NCBI RefSeq assembly: GCF_038396845.1
Contig: NZ_CP151587.1
Location: 3,446,001 to 3,510,000, forward strand
DNA: 64,000 nt
Direction of reading: 5' to 3'
Source of the DNA: Gymnodinialimonas sp. 57CJ19
GTDB lineage: Bacteria; Pseudomonadota; Alphaproteobacteria; Rhodobacterales; Rhodobacteraceae
The notes under the pieces: model-generated
What the model saw: the letters and a program-made list of their open reading frames with translations, nothing else
What the model was told of the DNA's origin: nothing
Database searches by the model: none
In this document: in pieces, positions 35,859-44,049 of the stretch
Position numbering within the stretch: position 1 is the stretch's first letter
How the letters are laid out: the number at the start of each line of letters is the position of its first letter
Translations under genes and position numbers: made by a program

Positions 35859-36974
35859 TTAGGCGGACGTGGGCCCCTTGGCGAGCACACCACCATCCAG
35901 CCGCATCGAGGTGGCCCCGATCTGCGCGAGGGTGATGCTCGTCTCGTCTTTCAGGACGCTCCAGAGGGTTTGCAACCCCGCCTCGCCGCCTGCGGCGATG
36001 GCAAACTGTAGGATGCGGCCCAGGAAGGTGAAATTCGCGCCTTGGGCATAGGCTTTCACCACGTCCTCTCCGCCGCGCAGGCCAGTGTCGAAGAACAGCG
36101 GAAACGTCGGTCCGACAGCGGCACGGATTGCGGGCAGTACATTGATCGGCACCGGTGCGCTTTCCAATTGACGTGCGCCGTGGCTTGAAACCTGGATCGC
36201 ATCGACGCCCGCTTCTTTTATAAGAAATGCATCTTCGGCGTCCAGCACGCCTTTGACCACCAGCTTGCCGGGCCACATCTCGCGCAGCTTGGCTAGCGTG
36301 CCGAAATCGGCCCTGGCGCGAGAGGCTTTGCGGTCAAAGTCGAACCCCTCCATCCGGAAATTCGCCATGTCGGGCTTGCCCGCCAGAAGCTGCGCGATGG
36401 ACCACTGCGGGTGCAGGGCGAAGTCGACGAATTGCCGGGGGCCGATCTTGAAGGGCATGGTGAAACCGTGGCGCAACTCACGCGGGCGGCGGCCCACTTC
36501 CGGCACGTCCACGGTGAGGACAAGCGTTTGATATCCGGCGGATTTTGCCCGCTCCACCAGCTTGAAGGTGCCCGAGCCGTCGCCCGTGAAATAAAGCTGG
36601 AACCACGCGTTCCCCTGGGCTTCCTCGATCAACGGCTCCATCGCGGTAGAGGCCACGGTGGACACGCCAAGCGGCACGCCTTCACGCGCCGCTAGGCGGG
36701 CCAGCATCATATCGGCGCCGGGGGCAGCGAGGTTGCACATGCCCATGGGGCTGATGCCAAAGGGGGCTTTCGTCACCGTCCCGAACACCGAAGCGCCCAG
36801 GTCCCGCGTACTGACATCGCGCAGGATTCGGGGCTGCAACGCCAGTGCATCAAAGGCCGCGCGGCCCCGCGCGGCCCCCGCCTCGGCACCTGCGGCACCG
36901 TCGATATAGTCGAACACCATCCAGGGCAAACGCCGCTTCGCAAGGCGCCGCGCGTCTGCACTGGAGTGGATCAT
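35859..36974 (-). CDS. FMN-dependent alpha-hydroxy acid dehydrogenase, candidate sulfolactate dehydrogenase
   Basis: 371 residues, lactate/mandelate dehydrogenase and glycolate oxidase family. TIM barrel with APFGISPMGMCNLAAPGADM, QLYFTGDGSGTFKLVERAKSAGYQTLVLTVDVP, KGVLDAEDAFLIKEAGVDAIQVSSHGARQLE (catalytic His near residue 272 and the substrate-binding Arg) and FFDTGLRGGEDVVKAYAQGA, which binds the FMN phosphate. The usual SNHGGRQLD is SSHGARQLE here. It abuts comE directly, so in context it probably oxidises sulfolactate to sulfopyruvate. A mandelate- or lactate-type role cannot be excluded. Confidence 0.85.
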   Translation of the reverse strand: MIHSSADARRLAKRRLPWMVFDYIDGAAGAEAGAARGRAAFDALALQPRILRDVSTRDLGASVFGTVTKAPFGISPMGMCNLAAPGADMMLARLAAREGVPLGVSTVASTAMEPLIEEAQGNAWFQLYFTGDGSGTFKLVERAKSAGYQTLVLTVDVPEVGRRPRELRHGFTMPFKIGPRQFVDFALHPQWSIAQLLAGKPDMANFRMEGFDFDRKASRARADFGTLAKLREMWPGKLVVKGVLDAEDAFLIKEAGVDAIQVSSHGARQLESAPVPINVLPAIRAAVGPTFPLFFDTGLRGGEDVVKAYAQGANFTFLGRILQFAIAAGGEAGLQTLWSVLKDETSITLAQIGATSMRLDGGVLAKGPTSA

Positions 36975-37529
36975 CTAGCTCGCCACCGCGTCCATGAACC
37001 GCTGACGGATCACCACCGGGTCTTTCGTGATCACGGGCAGCTTGATGTTGCCGCTGTCGCACTTGGACACGATGATGGTCATCTGCTTGCTGTCGATGGC
37101 CGCTTGCAGCGCCGCACCGGTGTTTTTGTCTTCGCAGACGACGACATTCTCGCAGCCACAGGCCTTTGCGACGTTCTCGAGCTTCGTCAGTTTGCCCGCA
37201 TAGGTTGGCTGGTCGCCGGTAGAGCCATAGGAGCCGTTGTCGATGATCAACAGGATGTAGTTATCGGCCACGTTGTTGGCGATTGTGGGCAGCGTGCCAA
37301 GGTTCGTCAGCACCGAGCCGTCGCCGTCGATCGAGATCACGGTCTTGTCTTGCGCCAGAGCAAGGCCGAGGCCGATGGAGGACGACAGGCCCATGGTGCC
37401 GAGCATGTAGAAATTACGCGCGTTGTCGTCGATCATGTGCAGTTCCTGGCTTGGCAGGCCGATGTTGCAGACGACGAGGTGCGGGTTCAGGATGGGCGCG
37501 ATTTCGCGCAGGATTTCGGAACGGATCAT
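36975..37529 (-). CDS. comE: Sulfopyruvate decarboxylase subunit beta (ComE)
   Basis: 184 residues from an ATG in an ATGA overlap with the comD stop. It holds the thiamine-diphosphate domain: GTMGLSSSIGLGLALA, the ThDP-Mg motif GDGSVLTNLGTLPTIANN and the IIDNGSYGSTGDQ segment. With the alpha subunit it decarboxylates sulfopyruvate to sulfoacetaldehyde, the substrate of Xsc (not in the window). Phosphonopyruvate decarboxylase is usually one fused chain; two separate subunits here, and the HpsN neighbour, favour the sulfonate role. The stop abuts the hydroxyacid dehydrogenase gene start. Confidence 0.87.
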   Translation of the reverse strand: MIRSEILREIAPILNPHLVVCNIGLPSQELHMIDDNARNFYMLGTMGLSSSIGLGLALAQDKTVISIDGDGSVLTNLGTLPTIANNVADNYILLIIDNGSYGSTGDQPTYAGKLTKLENVAKACGCENVVVCEDKNTGAALQAAIDSKQMTIIVSKCDSGNIKLPVITKDPVVIRQRFMDAVAS

Positions 37530-38041
37530 TGGTCGCCGTAGCCTCCCCAGAAGGACGCATCGGTGAGGATGGCCACAGGTTTGTTGCACATGAAGGTGTA
37601 TTTCAGGATCGCGTCCAGTTCATCCGCGTCACTTTCCTTGTGGAAATGGTACGTGGGGATGTTCATCTGGCTCAACAGCGCCTTGGTGTGGACCGCCATT
37701 TCAACCTGACAGGCCACCGGCTCTCGCAACTCACCGCGATACGAGATCAGCATCGGCAGGGGCATGCGGTAATACTGGATCAGCGTGGCCAGCGTGTTGA
37801 TCGTCACGCCAATCGCGGTGTTTTGCATGATGATCGCGGGGCGCTTGCCGCCCATGAAGGCGCCGGCACACAGGCCCATCCCCTCATCTTCCTTGTTGGA
37901 GGGGATGTGGAAAATCTCGGGCCGGGCTTCGACCTCATCAATCACCCCGGCGAGCTGTTTGCAGGGCACGGTGGTGACAAAGGACACGTCGTTGGCGACG
38001 AAATCGTCAACGATCTTCTTGGAAATACTCACGGGCGTCAC
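37526..38041 (-). CDS. comD: Sulfopyruvate decarboxylase subunit alpha (ComD)
   Basis: 171 residues, the pyrimidine-binding half of the split ThDP enzyme: TTVPCKQLAGVIDEVEA, then IPSNKEDEGMGLCAGAFMGGKRPAIIMQN with the Glu that activates ThDP, and YRMPLPMLISYRGELREP. Length and order match ComD; it needs the beta subunit for activity. It overlaps comE by 4 bp and follows the Zn-dependent dehydrogenase gene after 24 bp. No ribosome binding site oddity. Confidence 0.87.
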   Translation of the reverse strand: MTPVSISKKIVDDFVANDVSFVTTVPCKQLAGVIDEVEARPEIFHIPSNKEDEGMGLCAGAFMGGKRPAIIMQNTAIGVTINTLATLIQYYRMPLPMLISYRGELREPVACQVEMAVHTKALLSQMNIPTYHFHKESDADELDAILKYTFMCNKPVAILTDASFWGGYGDQ

Positions 38042-38065
38042 AAGCTCCTGTTGCTGAGGGAGTGG

Positions 38066-39052
38066 TTAATCAAAGGGCCGCAGCACAATTTTGGGCGCGG
38101 CGGTTTTGCCGGAACGGATGTCTACGAAGGCCTGCGCCCCGTCGGAGAGAGGCCGGGCCTCGGTCCAATTAAGCGGGCCCAGGCGACTATCGAAGATGGC
38201 TTGCGCGGTGTCCCGGAAATCCTGCGCGGTGTAGGTATAGGTGCCGATAAAGGTGATCTCTTGCAAGGTCATCCGGCGAACGTCCAAACCACCCGTAGCT
38301 TCCCCCAACCCGATATGGGCAATCACCCCTCCGGGCCGGGCATGGGCCGAGGCGGTGGCACGGGTGGCCGCAAAGCCAACGGCGTCAATCACCACGTCGA
38401 ACAGGGCATCGGCGGGCAGATCATCGGGGGAAATGGCCCGTTGTTGGCAAAGCCCGTTCAGAGCCGTCCGGCGCAGGTCATTGGGTTCCAGAATGGTGAC
38501 ATCGGTGATGCCCTGCGCGCTGAGCGACAGCGCCGCGCCAAGACCGATAGCGCCGCCGCCGATCACCAATGCATGGGCGGCATCCGGCACCACGCGCTTG
38601 GCAAGACGGACGGCGTGCCAGCCGCAGGCAATCGGCTCTGCCAGGCAAGCCGCATCGTAGGACACGTGATCGGGCACTGTCACAAGGTTCTCATCGCGCA
38701 TTGCCACCAGTTGCGCAAAGGCCCCTTCGCGCGGCGGCAAAGAGATGATCATACGATCAGCACAAAGGTTTCCGGTGCCTGCCGTGCAGGCCGCACAGGT
38801 GCCACACGACACCAGCGGGTTCACGGTAACCCGCTCTCCGGCACGGGGGCCGCCAATGATCACTCCGGCGGCTTCATGGCCAAGGATCAGAGGCGCGGGG
38901 CGGCGCGCGTCGTGGCCCAGATAGGCATGCATGTCAGACCCGCAAATACCCACAGACATGACCTTGACCAAATGCTGTCCGGGGGCAGCCTCCGCATCGG
39001 GCACTTCACGGAACCCAAGGGCCTCGGGCCCGTCATAAACAAGCGCCTTCAT
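38066..39052 (-). CDS. Zinc-dependent alcohol dehydrogenase, candidate DHPS dehydrogenase (HpsP-like)
   Basis: 328 residues, MDR family. Catalytic zinc ligands: the Cys in SVGICGSDMHAYLG, the LILGHEAAG His/Glu and the later E in CLAEPIACGWH. Structural zinc: C-x2-C-x2-C-x7-C in VSCGTCAACTAGTGNLC. The NAD-binding GGGAIGLGAAL follows. In known C3-sulfonate clusters a zinc ADH and an SDR together interconvert dihydroxypropanesulfonate stereoisomers, and the gene order here (hpsN, SDR, ADH) resembles that. It overlaps the SDR gene by 4 bp. The exact substrate is inference. Confidence 0.82.
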   Translation of the reverse strand: MKALVYDGPEALGFREVPDAEAAPGQHLVKVMSVGICGSDMHAYLGHDARRPAPLILGHEAAGVIIGGPRAGERVTVNPLVSCGTCAACTAGTGNLCADRMIISLPPREGAFAQLVAMRDENLVTVPDHVSYDAACLAEPIACGWHAVRLAKRVVPDAAHALVIGGGAIGLGAALSLSAQGITDVTILEPNDLRRTALNGLCQQRAISPDDLPADALFDVVIDAVGFAATRATASAHARPGGVIAHIGLGEATGGLDVRRMTLQEITFIGTYTYTAQDFRDTAQAIFDSRLGPLNWTEARPLSDGAQAFVDIRSGKTAAPKIVLRPFD

Positions 39053-39810
39053 TTCGCTGTATATCCCCCATCAACCATCAGGACTTGTCCCGTCACGTAG
39101 GATGCAGCCTCTGAACACAGGAAAAGCAACGGGCCGTCAATGTCTTCCAACGCGCCATTGCGCCCGACGCAAGTTTGCGCGGCGTTCCGCGCGACGCGAT
39201 CCGGGTCCGAGAACACCGGCCCCGTCAGCTCTGTCGGGAAGAAGCCCGGACCGATGGCATTGGCGTTGATGCCGAAGCGCGACCATGCCTCGGCCATGGC
39301 ACGGGTCAACTGGCCGATGCCGGCCTTGGATGCGCCGTAAGCCACGCCGCCGGGGAAAGCGCGGGTGGTCTGGAGGGACGCAAAGGTTACCACCCTGCCC
39401 CAGCGCTTTTCCTTCATCGCAGGCACCAGCGCCTGCGTCAGAAAAAACGGCGCCGCCAGGTTGAGGTTCAGGGTCATGTCCCACCCGTCCGCTGTCACCT
39501 CATCTGCCGCCTCGCGCGTATTGATCCCGGCGGCATGGACGACAATATCCGGGGCCCCGAACGGGGCGCATATGTCGGCGGCGATCTGCGAGATTGCGGC
39601 GCGGTCAGCCAAATCCGCCGTGACTGCCGCGGCGGGCGCGCCCGTCCGCTCCACCCAATCGGCCAAGGCATCGGCGCGGCGCGCCACCCCCACCACGCGC
39701 GCGCCCGCGTCGGCCAGGACGTCGGCTGCCCGCTGCCCCAGCCCCGCCGAAGCGCCGGTGACGCAGGCCACCCGGCCGCGCAGGTCAAAAAGGGCGGCAG
39801 CATCAAGCAT
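39049..39810 (-). CDS. Short-chain dehydrogenase/reductase, candidate DHPS 2-dehydrogenase (HpsO-like)
   Basis: 253 residues from the ATG at 39808-39810, inside the hpsN 3' end (8-bp overlap). Classical SDR: the TGASAGLG cofactor motif (about 19-26), NAAG-like VVHAAG, catalytic Ser with VAYGASKAG (Y-x3-K), and the C-terminal DGPLLFLCSEAASYVTGQVLMVDGG. NAD(P)-dependent alcohol oxidation or reduction. Encoded directly after hpsN, so a role in handling DHPS enantiomers is the best guess. Gluconate-type SDRs look similar, so it is ambiguous without tests. Confidence 0.82.
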   Translation of the reverse strand: MLDAAALFDLRGRVACVTGASAGLGQRAADVLADAGARVVGVARRADALADWVERTGAPAAAVTADLADRAAISQIAADICAPFGAPDIVVHAAGINTREAADEVTADGWDMTLNLNLAAPFFLTQALVPAMKEKRWGRVVTFASLQTTRAFPGGVAYGASKAGIGQLTRAMAEAWSRFGINANAIGPGFFPTELTGPVFSDPDRVARNAAQTCVGRNGALEDIDGPLLFLCSEAASYVTGQVLMVDGGYTAK

Positions 39811-41110
39811 TTGAGGACAGATCGAAGACTTCGTCGGGGAAGTACTTGGCCAACCGCACGTCGGCTGAACGGGCATGTCCCTCCATCCCCTCAAGTCGCG
39901 AGATCCGTGCGGTGGCAATCGCCACATCTCGGGAGCCTTCGCGGGTTGCTTGCTGCCATGTCACGATCTTCATGTACTTATGAACCGACAACCCACCGGT
40001 GTAGCTGGCTGCGCCCGACGTGGGCAAAACATGGTTGGTTCCCGATGCCTTGTCGCCGTAAGCCACGGTCGTTTCCTCGCCAAGGAACAAGGAGCCATAG
40101 CAGCTGAGGCGGTCTTTCCACCACGCCAGATCCTCGGCCTGCGCCGTCAGATGCTCGGGGGCATATTCGTCGGAACACGCGGCCATGTCCTCGCGATCCG
40201 CGCAGACGATCACCTCTGCGTAATCGCGCCATGCGGCGGCGGCGTTTTCCCGGTTCACCTCGGGCAGAGCGTCGATCAAGGCGGGGATGCGGGCCATGAC
40301 ATCTTCGGCCAGCGCCTTGTCATCGGTGACCAGCCAGACCGGAGAGTTATAGCCATGCTCGGCCTGACTGACGAGGTCGGTGGCCACCACATGGGGATCA
40401 GCGGAGCGGTCAGCAAGGATCAAGCTATCGGTCGGCCCGGCGATCATGTCGATGCCCACGCGCCCGAACAGGTGGCGCTTGGCCTCGGCCACAAACTGGT
40501 TTCCGGGGCCCACGAGAATGTTGGCCTTTGGCAGCCCAAAAAGACCAAAGGTCATCGCCGCGATACCCTGCACGCCCCCCAGCGCCATAATTGTATCCGC
40601 GCCGCAGATATGGGCCGCATAGACAATGGCCGGGGCCACACCGATGCCGGGGCGTGGCGGAGAAGTTGCGATAATATGTTTACACCCGGCGACCTTAGCG
40701 GTCGTCACGGTCATGATGGCGCTGGCGATATGGCTGTAGCGTCCCCCCGGCACATAACAGCCCGCCGCATCCACGGGGATCGCCTTTTGCCCGGCGATAA
40801 GACCCGGCACGACCTCGACCTCCACATCGCTGACGGTGGCTTTTTGCGCCAGCGCAAAGCGCCGCACGTTATCGTGGGCGAACTGGATATCAGCCTTCAG
40901 CTTGGCGGGAACGAGAGCACTTGCGGCGGCGATCTCTTCCTTGGTGAGGATAATATTGCCCTCGTACTTGTCGAACTTCGCCGCGTATTCGCGCGCCTTG
41001 TCATCCCCGCCTGCCTCGATCTCTGCCAAGATGGAACGCACGGTCTCCTGCACGTCGGATGCATCGGACGCAGAGGTGAGCGGCGCTTTCTTCAGGTATT
41101 CTCTTGTCAT
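39803..41110 (-). CDS. hpsN: Sulfopropanediol 3-dehydrogenase HpsN (histidinol-dehydrogenase family)
   Basis: 435 residues. HisD fold: VDAAGCYVPGGRYSHIASAIMTVTTAKVAG, ILVGPGNQFVAEAKRHLFGRVGIDMIAGPTDSLILAD, a Zn-site QAEHGYNSP and SGTNHVLPTSGAASYTGG. HpsN carries out two NAD+-dependent oxidations of (R)-2,3-dihydroxypropane-1-sulfonate to (R)-sulfolactate. It is not placed with histidine genes, and co-localises with comDE, which argues for HpsN over true HisD. AGGA lies 9 nt before the ATG. First gene of the operon, divergent from a LacI regulator with two operator-like repeats. Confidence 0.85.
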   Translation of the reverse strand: MTREYLKKAPLTSASDASDVQETVRSILAEIEAGGDDKAREYAAKFDKYEGNIILTKEEIAAASALVPAKLKADIQFAHDNVRRFALAQKATVSDVEVEVVPGLIAGQKAIPVDAAGCYVPGGRYSHIASAIMTVTTAKVAGCKHIIATSPPRPGIGVAPAIVYAAHICGADTIMALGGVQGIAAMTFGLFGLPKANILVGPGNQFVAEAKRHLFGRVGIDMIAGPTDSLILADRSADPHVVATDLVSQAEHGYNSPVWLVTDDKALAEDVMARIPALIDALPEVNRENAAAAWRDYAEVIVCADREDMAACSDEYAPEHLTAQAEDLAWWKDRLSCYGSLFLGEETTVAYGDKASGTNHVLPTSGAASYTGGLSVHKYMKIVTWQQATREGSRDVAIATARISRLEGMEGHARSADVRLAKYFPDEVFDLSSNA

Positions 41111-41210
41111 GTATCGGCATCCTATCGGTGGCAGAAACCCCGTGGCGCGGGGATGGGATCGGGCGATGAACGGGTTCGGCGCTGCGGCGCTGCGATTCCA
41201 TTTGCAGTTT

Positions 41211-41247
41211 TGTAAGCCTTTACATCGGCAGAATGCAAGCCTTTACA
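41211..41247. promoter_or_regulatory. Tandem operator-like repeats TGTAAGCCTTTACA / TGCAAGCCTTTACA
   Basis: Two 14-bp elements, 41211-41224 and 41234-41247, identical at 13 of 14 positions and starting 23 bp apart (about two helical turns). The first has TGTAA...TTACA dyad symmetry. They lie 101 bp upstream of hpsN and 41 bp upstream of the divergent LacI gene, which is the expected site for that regulator. Confidence 0.7.
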
Positions 41248-41287
41248 TTTGCGCTCGACAAGCAATGTCCATAAGGTGACACGCCTG

Positions 41288-42310
41288 ATGAACCTGCCCC
41301 GCCCCACCCCGACGCTACATGATGTGGCAAAGCGATCCGGCTATTCGACCGCGACGGTTTCTCGGTGTTTGAACTTTCCCAAACAAGTGTCGGAGAAGAC
41401 CCGTGACAAAGTGATGGCCGCGATCGCAGAGCTTGGCTATTCCCCCAATTTCGGCGCCCGCGCGATGGCGGCACAACGCACCAACACCATCGGCGCAATC
41501 ATCCCCACTATGGAAAACGCCATTTTCGCCCGCGGCATTCAGGCGTTTCAGGAAGAGCTGAACAAGAACGGCTATACACTTCTGGTGGCCAGCTCTTCGT
41601 ACCGGGCGGATTTGGAGGAAAGTCAGATCCGCTCCCTCGTGGCGCGCGGCGCCGATGCGCTGTTGTTGGTGGGTCACAGACGCGCCCCGGAGGTCTATCA
41701 GTTTCTGGAAACGCAGCAGGTGCCAACGCTAATTACATGGGCTTTCGACCCCAACGGCGCACGCCCGTCCATCGGGTTCAACAACCGTGTCTCCATGGGC
41801 GCGATGGCACGAGAGGTCTTGCGCCTGGGCCATCGACGCTTGGCGATGATATCTGCTCCCACTGCCACCAATGACCGCGCGGGCGCAAGATTGGACGGCG
41901 TCCGCGATGCCCTGCGCGACGCGGGCCTGCGGGACGTGGATTTGCCAGTGGTCGAGACCAATTATGGCATCGAAAACGGGGCGGAGGCTTTCACCCGATT
42001 GTTGCAGGCCGACACCCCGCCCACGGCCGTCTTATGCGGCAATGATGTGTTAGCCGTCGGCGCGTTGAACCGCGCCCGAGAGATGGGATTAGAGGTGCCC
42101 CGCGACGTGTCGATCACCGGGTTCGACGATATCGAATTGGCGCAGGTGGCCTTCCCAAAACTATCCACCGTCCATGTCCCGCATCGAGAGATGGGGCGCA
42201 AGGCCGCCGCTGCCTTGATCGGTTATTTGAATGGGGATGGGGAAGTTGTCGCGGAAGAACTGACGGCGGAACTTCGACTTCGAGACAGTCTGGGGCCGCC
42301 GCCGGTGTAA
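41288..42310 (+). CDS. LacI family regulator, probable control of the sulfonate operon
   Basis: 340 residues from an ATG with AAGGTGA 8 nt upstream (an in-frame ATG 39 bases earlier lies in the second operator repeat). The HTH is TLHDVAKRSGYSTATVSRCL (about 9-28), followed by the hinge and a type I periplasmic-binding-like effector domain with VLCGNDVLAVGALNRARE and the TGFDDIELA stretch. GntR-like subgroup of LacI proteins. It is divergent from hpsN with tandem repeats between them. The effector may be a sulfonate intermediate, by inference. Confidence 0.88.
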   Translation: MNLPRPTPTLHDVAKRSGYSTATVSRCLNFPKQVSEKTRDKVMAAIAELGYSPNFGARAMAAQRTNTIGAIIPTMENAIFARGIQAFQEELNKNGYTLLVASSSYRADLEESQIRSLVARGADALLLVGHRRAPEVYQFLETQQVPTLITWAFDPNGARPSIGFNNRVSMGAMAREVLRLGHRRLAMISAPTATNDRAGARLDGVRDALRDAGLRDVDLPVVETNYGIENGAEAFTRLLQADTPPTAVLCGNDVLAVGALNRAREMGLEVPRDVSITGFDDIELAQVAFPKLSTVHVPHREMGRKAAAALIGYLNGDGEVVAEELTAELRLRDSLGPPPV

Positions 42311-42376
42311 GGGGGAGCGGGCCGCAAAGGAGGTGGACCATCGCCCACCGTCACGATGGGGGTGGGCGGCGTTCTT

Positions 42377-42400
42377 GAGTTGTATTGGCCAAGATGAAGG
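42377..42400 (-). repeat. Dispersed intergenic repeat, copy 4 (inverted)
   Basis: On the minus strand it reads CCTTCATCTTGGCCAATACA followed by ACTC, matching copies at 12412, 19106 and 20472. It lies in the convergent gap between the LacI gene and livF, next to a hairpin at 42426-42454. Confidence 0.7.
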
Positions 42401-42425
42401 GGAACGGCGCGCAAAAAAGCGAGCG

Positions 42426-42454
42426 CCCGCGCCCCACGTGGGTTTTGGCGCGGG
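42426..42454. terminator. Hairpin between the LacI gene and livF (convergent)
   Basis: CCCGCGCC (42426-42433) and GGCGCGGG (42447-42454), perfect 8-bp arms, with GGGTTTT in the loop. It should end livF transcripts and possibly the LacI transcript. Confidence 0.6.
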
Positions 42455-42475
42455 GCGGGCGGTATTTCGAGCGGC

Positions 42476-43231
42476 TTAGATTGCGAGATATTCTTCGCGC
42501 AGGGCCTGGTTTTCCAGAACTTCCTTCGCATCGCCATCAAAGACGACACTGCCGGTGTCCAGAATAACGGCACGGTCCGCCAGTTTCAGAGCGGCCACGG
42601 CGTTTTGCTCGACGATGATCGTCGTGATCCCCTGATCGCGGATCAGGTTCAGCGTGCGGGCGATTTCCTGGACGATGACGGGGGCGAGGCCCTCGTAGGG
42701 CTCATCGAGAAGCAGGATCTTGATGTCGCGCGCCAAGGCGCGGGCGATGGCCAGCATCTGTTGTTCACCACCAGAGAGGGTCACGCCCTCTTGTTTGCGG
42801 CGTTCCTCTAGGCGGGGGAAGAGCTCGTAGATACGCTCAAGGGACCAGCCCACGGGCGGCGCGATCTGCGCCAGTTTCAGGTTCTCTTCCACCGTCAGGC
42901 CGGGGATGATGCGGCGGTCTTCGGGCACCAATGCTACGCCTGACGCCGCGGCTTGGTGGCTTTTCATCTGGTGCAGCGGCTTGTGATCCAGCCAGATTTC
43001 GCCGTGGCGAACCTCGGGGTCATCGACGCGGGCAATGGCGCGCAGGGTCGAGGTTTTACCCGCCCCGTTGCGCCCCAGAAGGGCCAGAATCTCGCCCTCG
43101 TGGACGTTGAAGCTTACGCCTTGGACGATGTAGCTTTCGCCATAATACGCATCAATATTCCAGACCGACAAAAACGCGGGCGCGGTGGCGGCGTGGTTGG
43201 CGTTGGGGTCAAATGTGGACGTGGTGGTCAT
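42476..43231 (-). CDS. livF: Branched-chain-type ABC transporter ATP-binding protein (LivF)
   Basis: 251 residues. Walker A GRNGAGKTS (about 53-61), Q-loop region ALVPEDRRIIPGLTVEENL typical of LivF, signature LSGGEQQMLAIARAL, Walker B ILLLDEPYEGLAP and the H-loop IIVEQN. It pairs with LivG to power a HAAT-family importer. About 20 N-terminal residues are an extra polar leader compared with E. coli LivF. Last gene of a five-gene operon. Confidence 0.92.
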   Translation of the reverse strand: MTTTSTFDPNANHAATAPAFLSVWNIDAYYGESYIVQGVSFNVHEGEILALLGRNGAGKTSTLRAIARVDDPEVRHGEIWLDHKPLHQMKSHQAAASGVALVPEDRRIIPGLTVEENLKLAQIAPPVGWSLERIYELFPRLEERRKQEGVTLSGGEQQMLAIARALARDIKILLLDEPYEGLAPVIVQEIARTLNLIRDQGITTIIVEQNAVAALKLADRAVILDTGSVVFDGDAKEVLENQALREEYLAI

Positions 43232-43279
43232 GTGTGATCTCCGATCAGCGCAAGGACGGGCAACGGGCGCAACGGCAGG

Positions 43280-44038
43280 TTAAACCTGCGCATCGCCCAG
43301 ATATGCTTCGCGTACTTTCGGGTGGCCCTTGATGTTCTCTGGGGTGTCTTCAACCAGCGGCGTGCCTTGGGCCAGGACGGTGATCCTGTCGGCAAGGCTG
43401 AAGACCACGTGCATGTCATGCTCGATGATCGCCATGGTGATGTTGCGGGTTTTGCGGATCTCTTTCAGCAGCTCGATTGTGTTGTTGGTATCGGCCCGAG
43501 CCATGCCCGCTGTCGGCTCATCAAGCAGCAGAAGCCGCGGATTCTGCACCAGTGACATGGCCATTTCCAGCCGCCGTTTGTCACCGCGCGACAGAGAGCC
43601 TGCGAGCATCTCGGTCTTCTTGTGCATGTCGACTTCGCGCAACATCTCCATCGCTTGCGCCAGTATGTCGGTCTCCTGGCCGATAGATTCGTAGGCATGC
43701 ATCCGGAACGACCCGTCACGGCCCGCGAAGCAGGGGATCAGGACGTTTTCCAGCACCGTTTGATCGGCGAAGATCTCGGGCGTTTGGAAGACGCGGCTGA
43801 TGCCCATCTGGTTGATCTCATGGGGTTTGCGCCCCAACACCGGCTTGCCATCGAACAACACCGTCCCGCTGTCGGGGATCAATTTGCCCACCAGCACGTT
43901 AAGCAGCGTCGATTTACCGGCCCCGTTTGGGCCGATGATCGCGTGGCAACTGCCTTCTTCCACGTTGAGGTTCACGTTCCCCAAGGCCTGGAGGCCTCCG
44001 AAGCGTTTGTTCACGCCTTCTACTTCAAGCATTCCCAT
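43280..44038 (-). CDS. livG: Branched-chain-type ABC transporter ATP-binding protein (LivG)
   Basis: 252 residues. Walker A GPNGAGKST (about 37-45), the LivG-typical GISRVFQTPEIFADQTVLENVL, Walker B LLLLDEPTAGM, D-loop and H-loop IIEHDMHVVFSLAD. The signature motif is SLSRGDKRRLEMA, i.e. LSxGD instead of LSGGQ, a known variation in urea/amide-type LivG proteins. It lies 48 bp before livF. Couples ATP hydrolysis to import with LivF, LivM and LivH. Confidence 0.92.
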   Translation of the reverse strand: MGMLEVEGVNKRFGGLQALGNVNLNVEEGSCHAIIGPNGAGKSTLLNVLVGKLIPDSGTVLFDGKPVLGRKPHEINQMGISRVFQTPEIFADQTVLENVLIPCFAGRDGSFRMHAYESIGQETDILAQAMEMLREVDMHKKTEMLAGSLSRGDKRRLEMAMSLVQNPRLLLLDEPTAGMARADTNNTIELLKEIRKTRNITMAIIEHDMHVVFSLADRITVLAQGTPLVEDTPENIKGHPKVREAYLGDAQV

Positions 44039-44049
44039 CGTCTTCGCTC

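Noticed and set aside
35629..36276. 215-residue minus-strand frame as one gene
   Set aside because: The upstream part is an Arg-rich shadow of the FMN dehydrogenase gene; only the last 63 codons (from 35820) look like a real protein.
39803..41110. True histidinol dehydrogenase HisD
   Set aside because: No histidine genes nearby; the operon holds sulfopyruvate decarboxylase subunits and other dehydrogenases, favouring HpsN.
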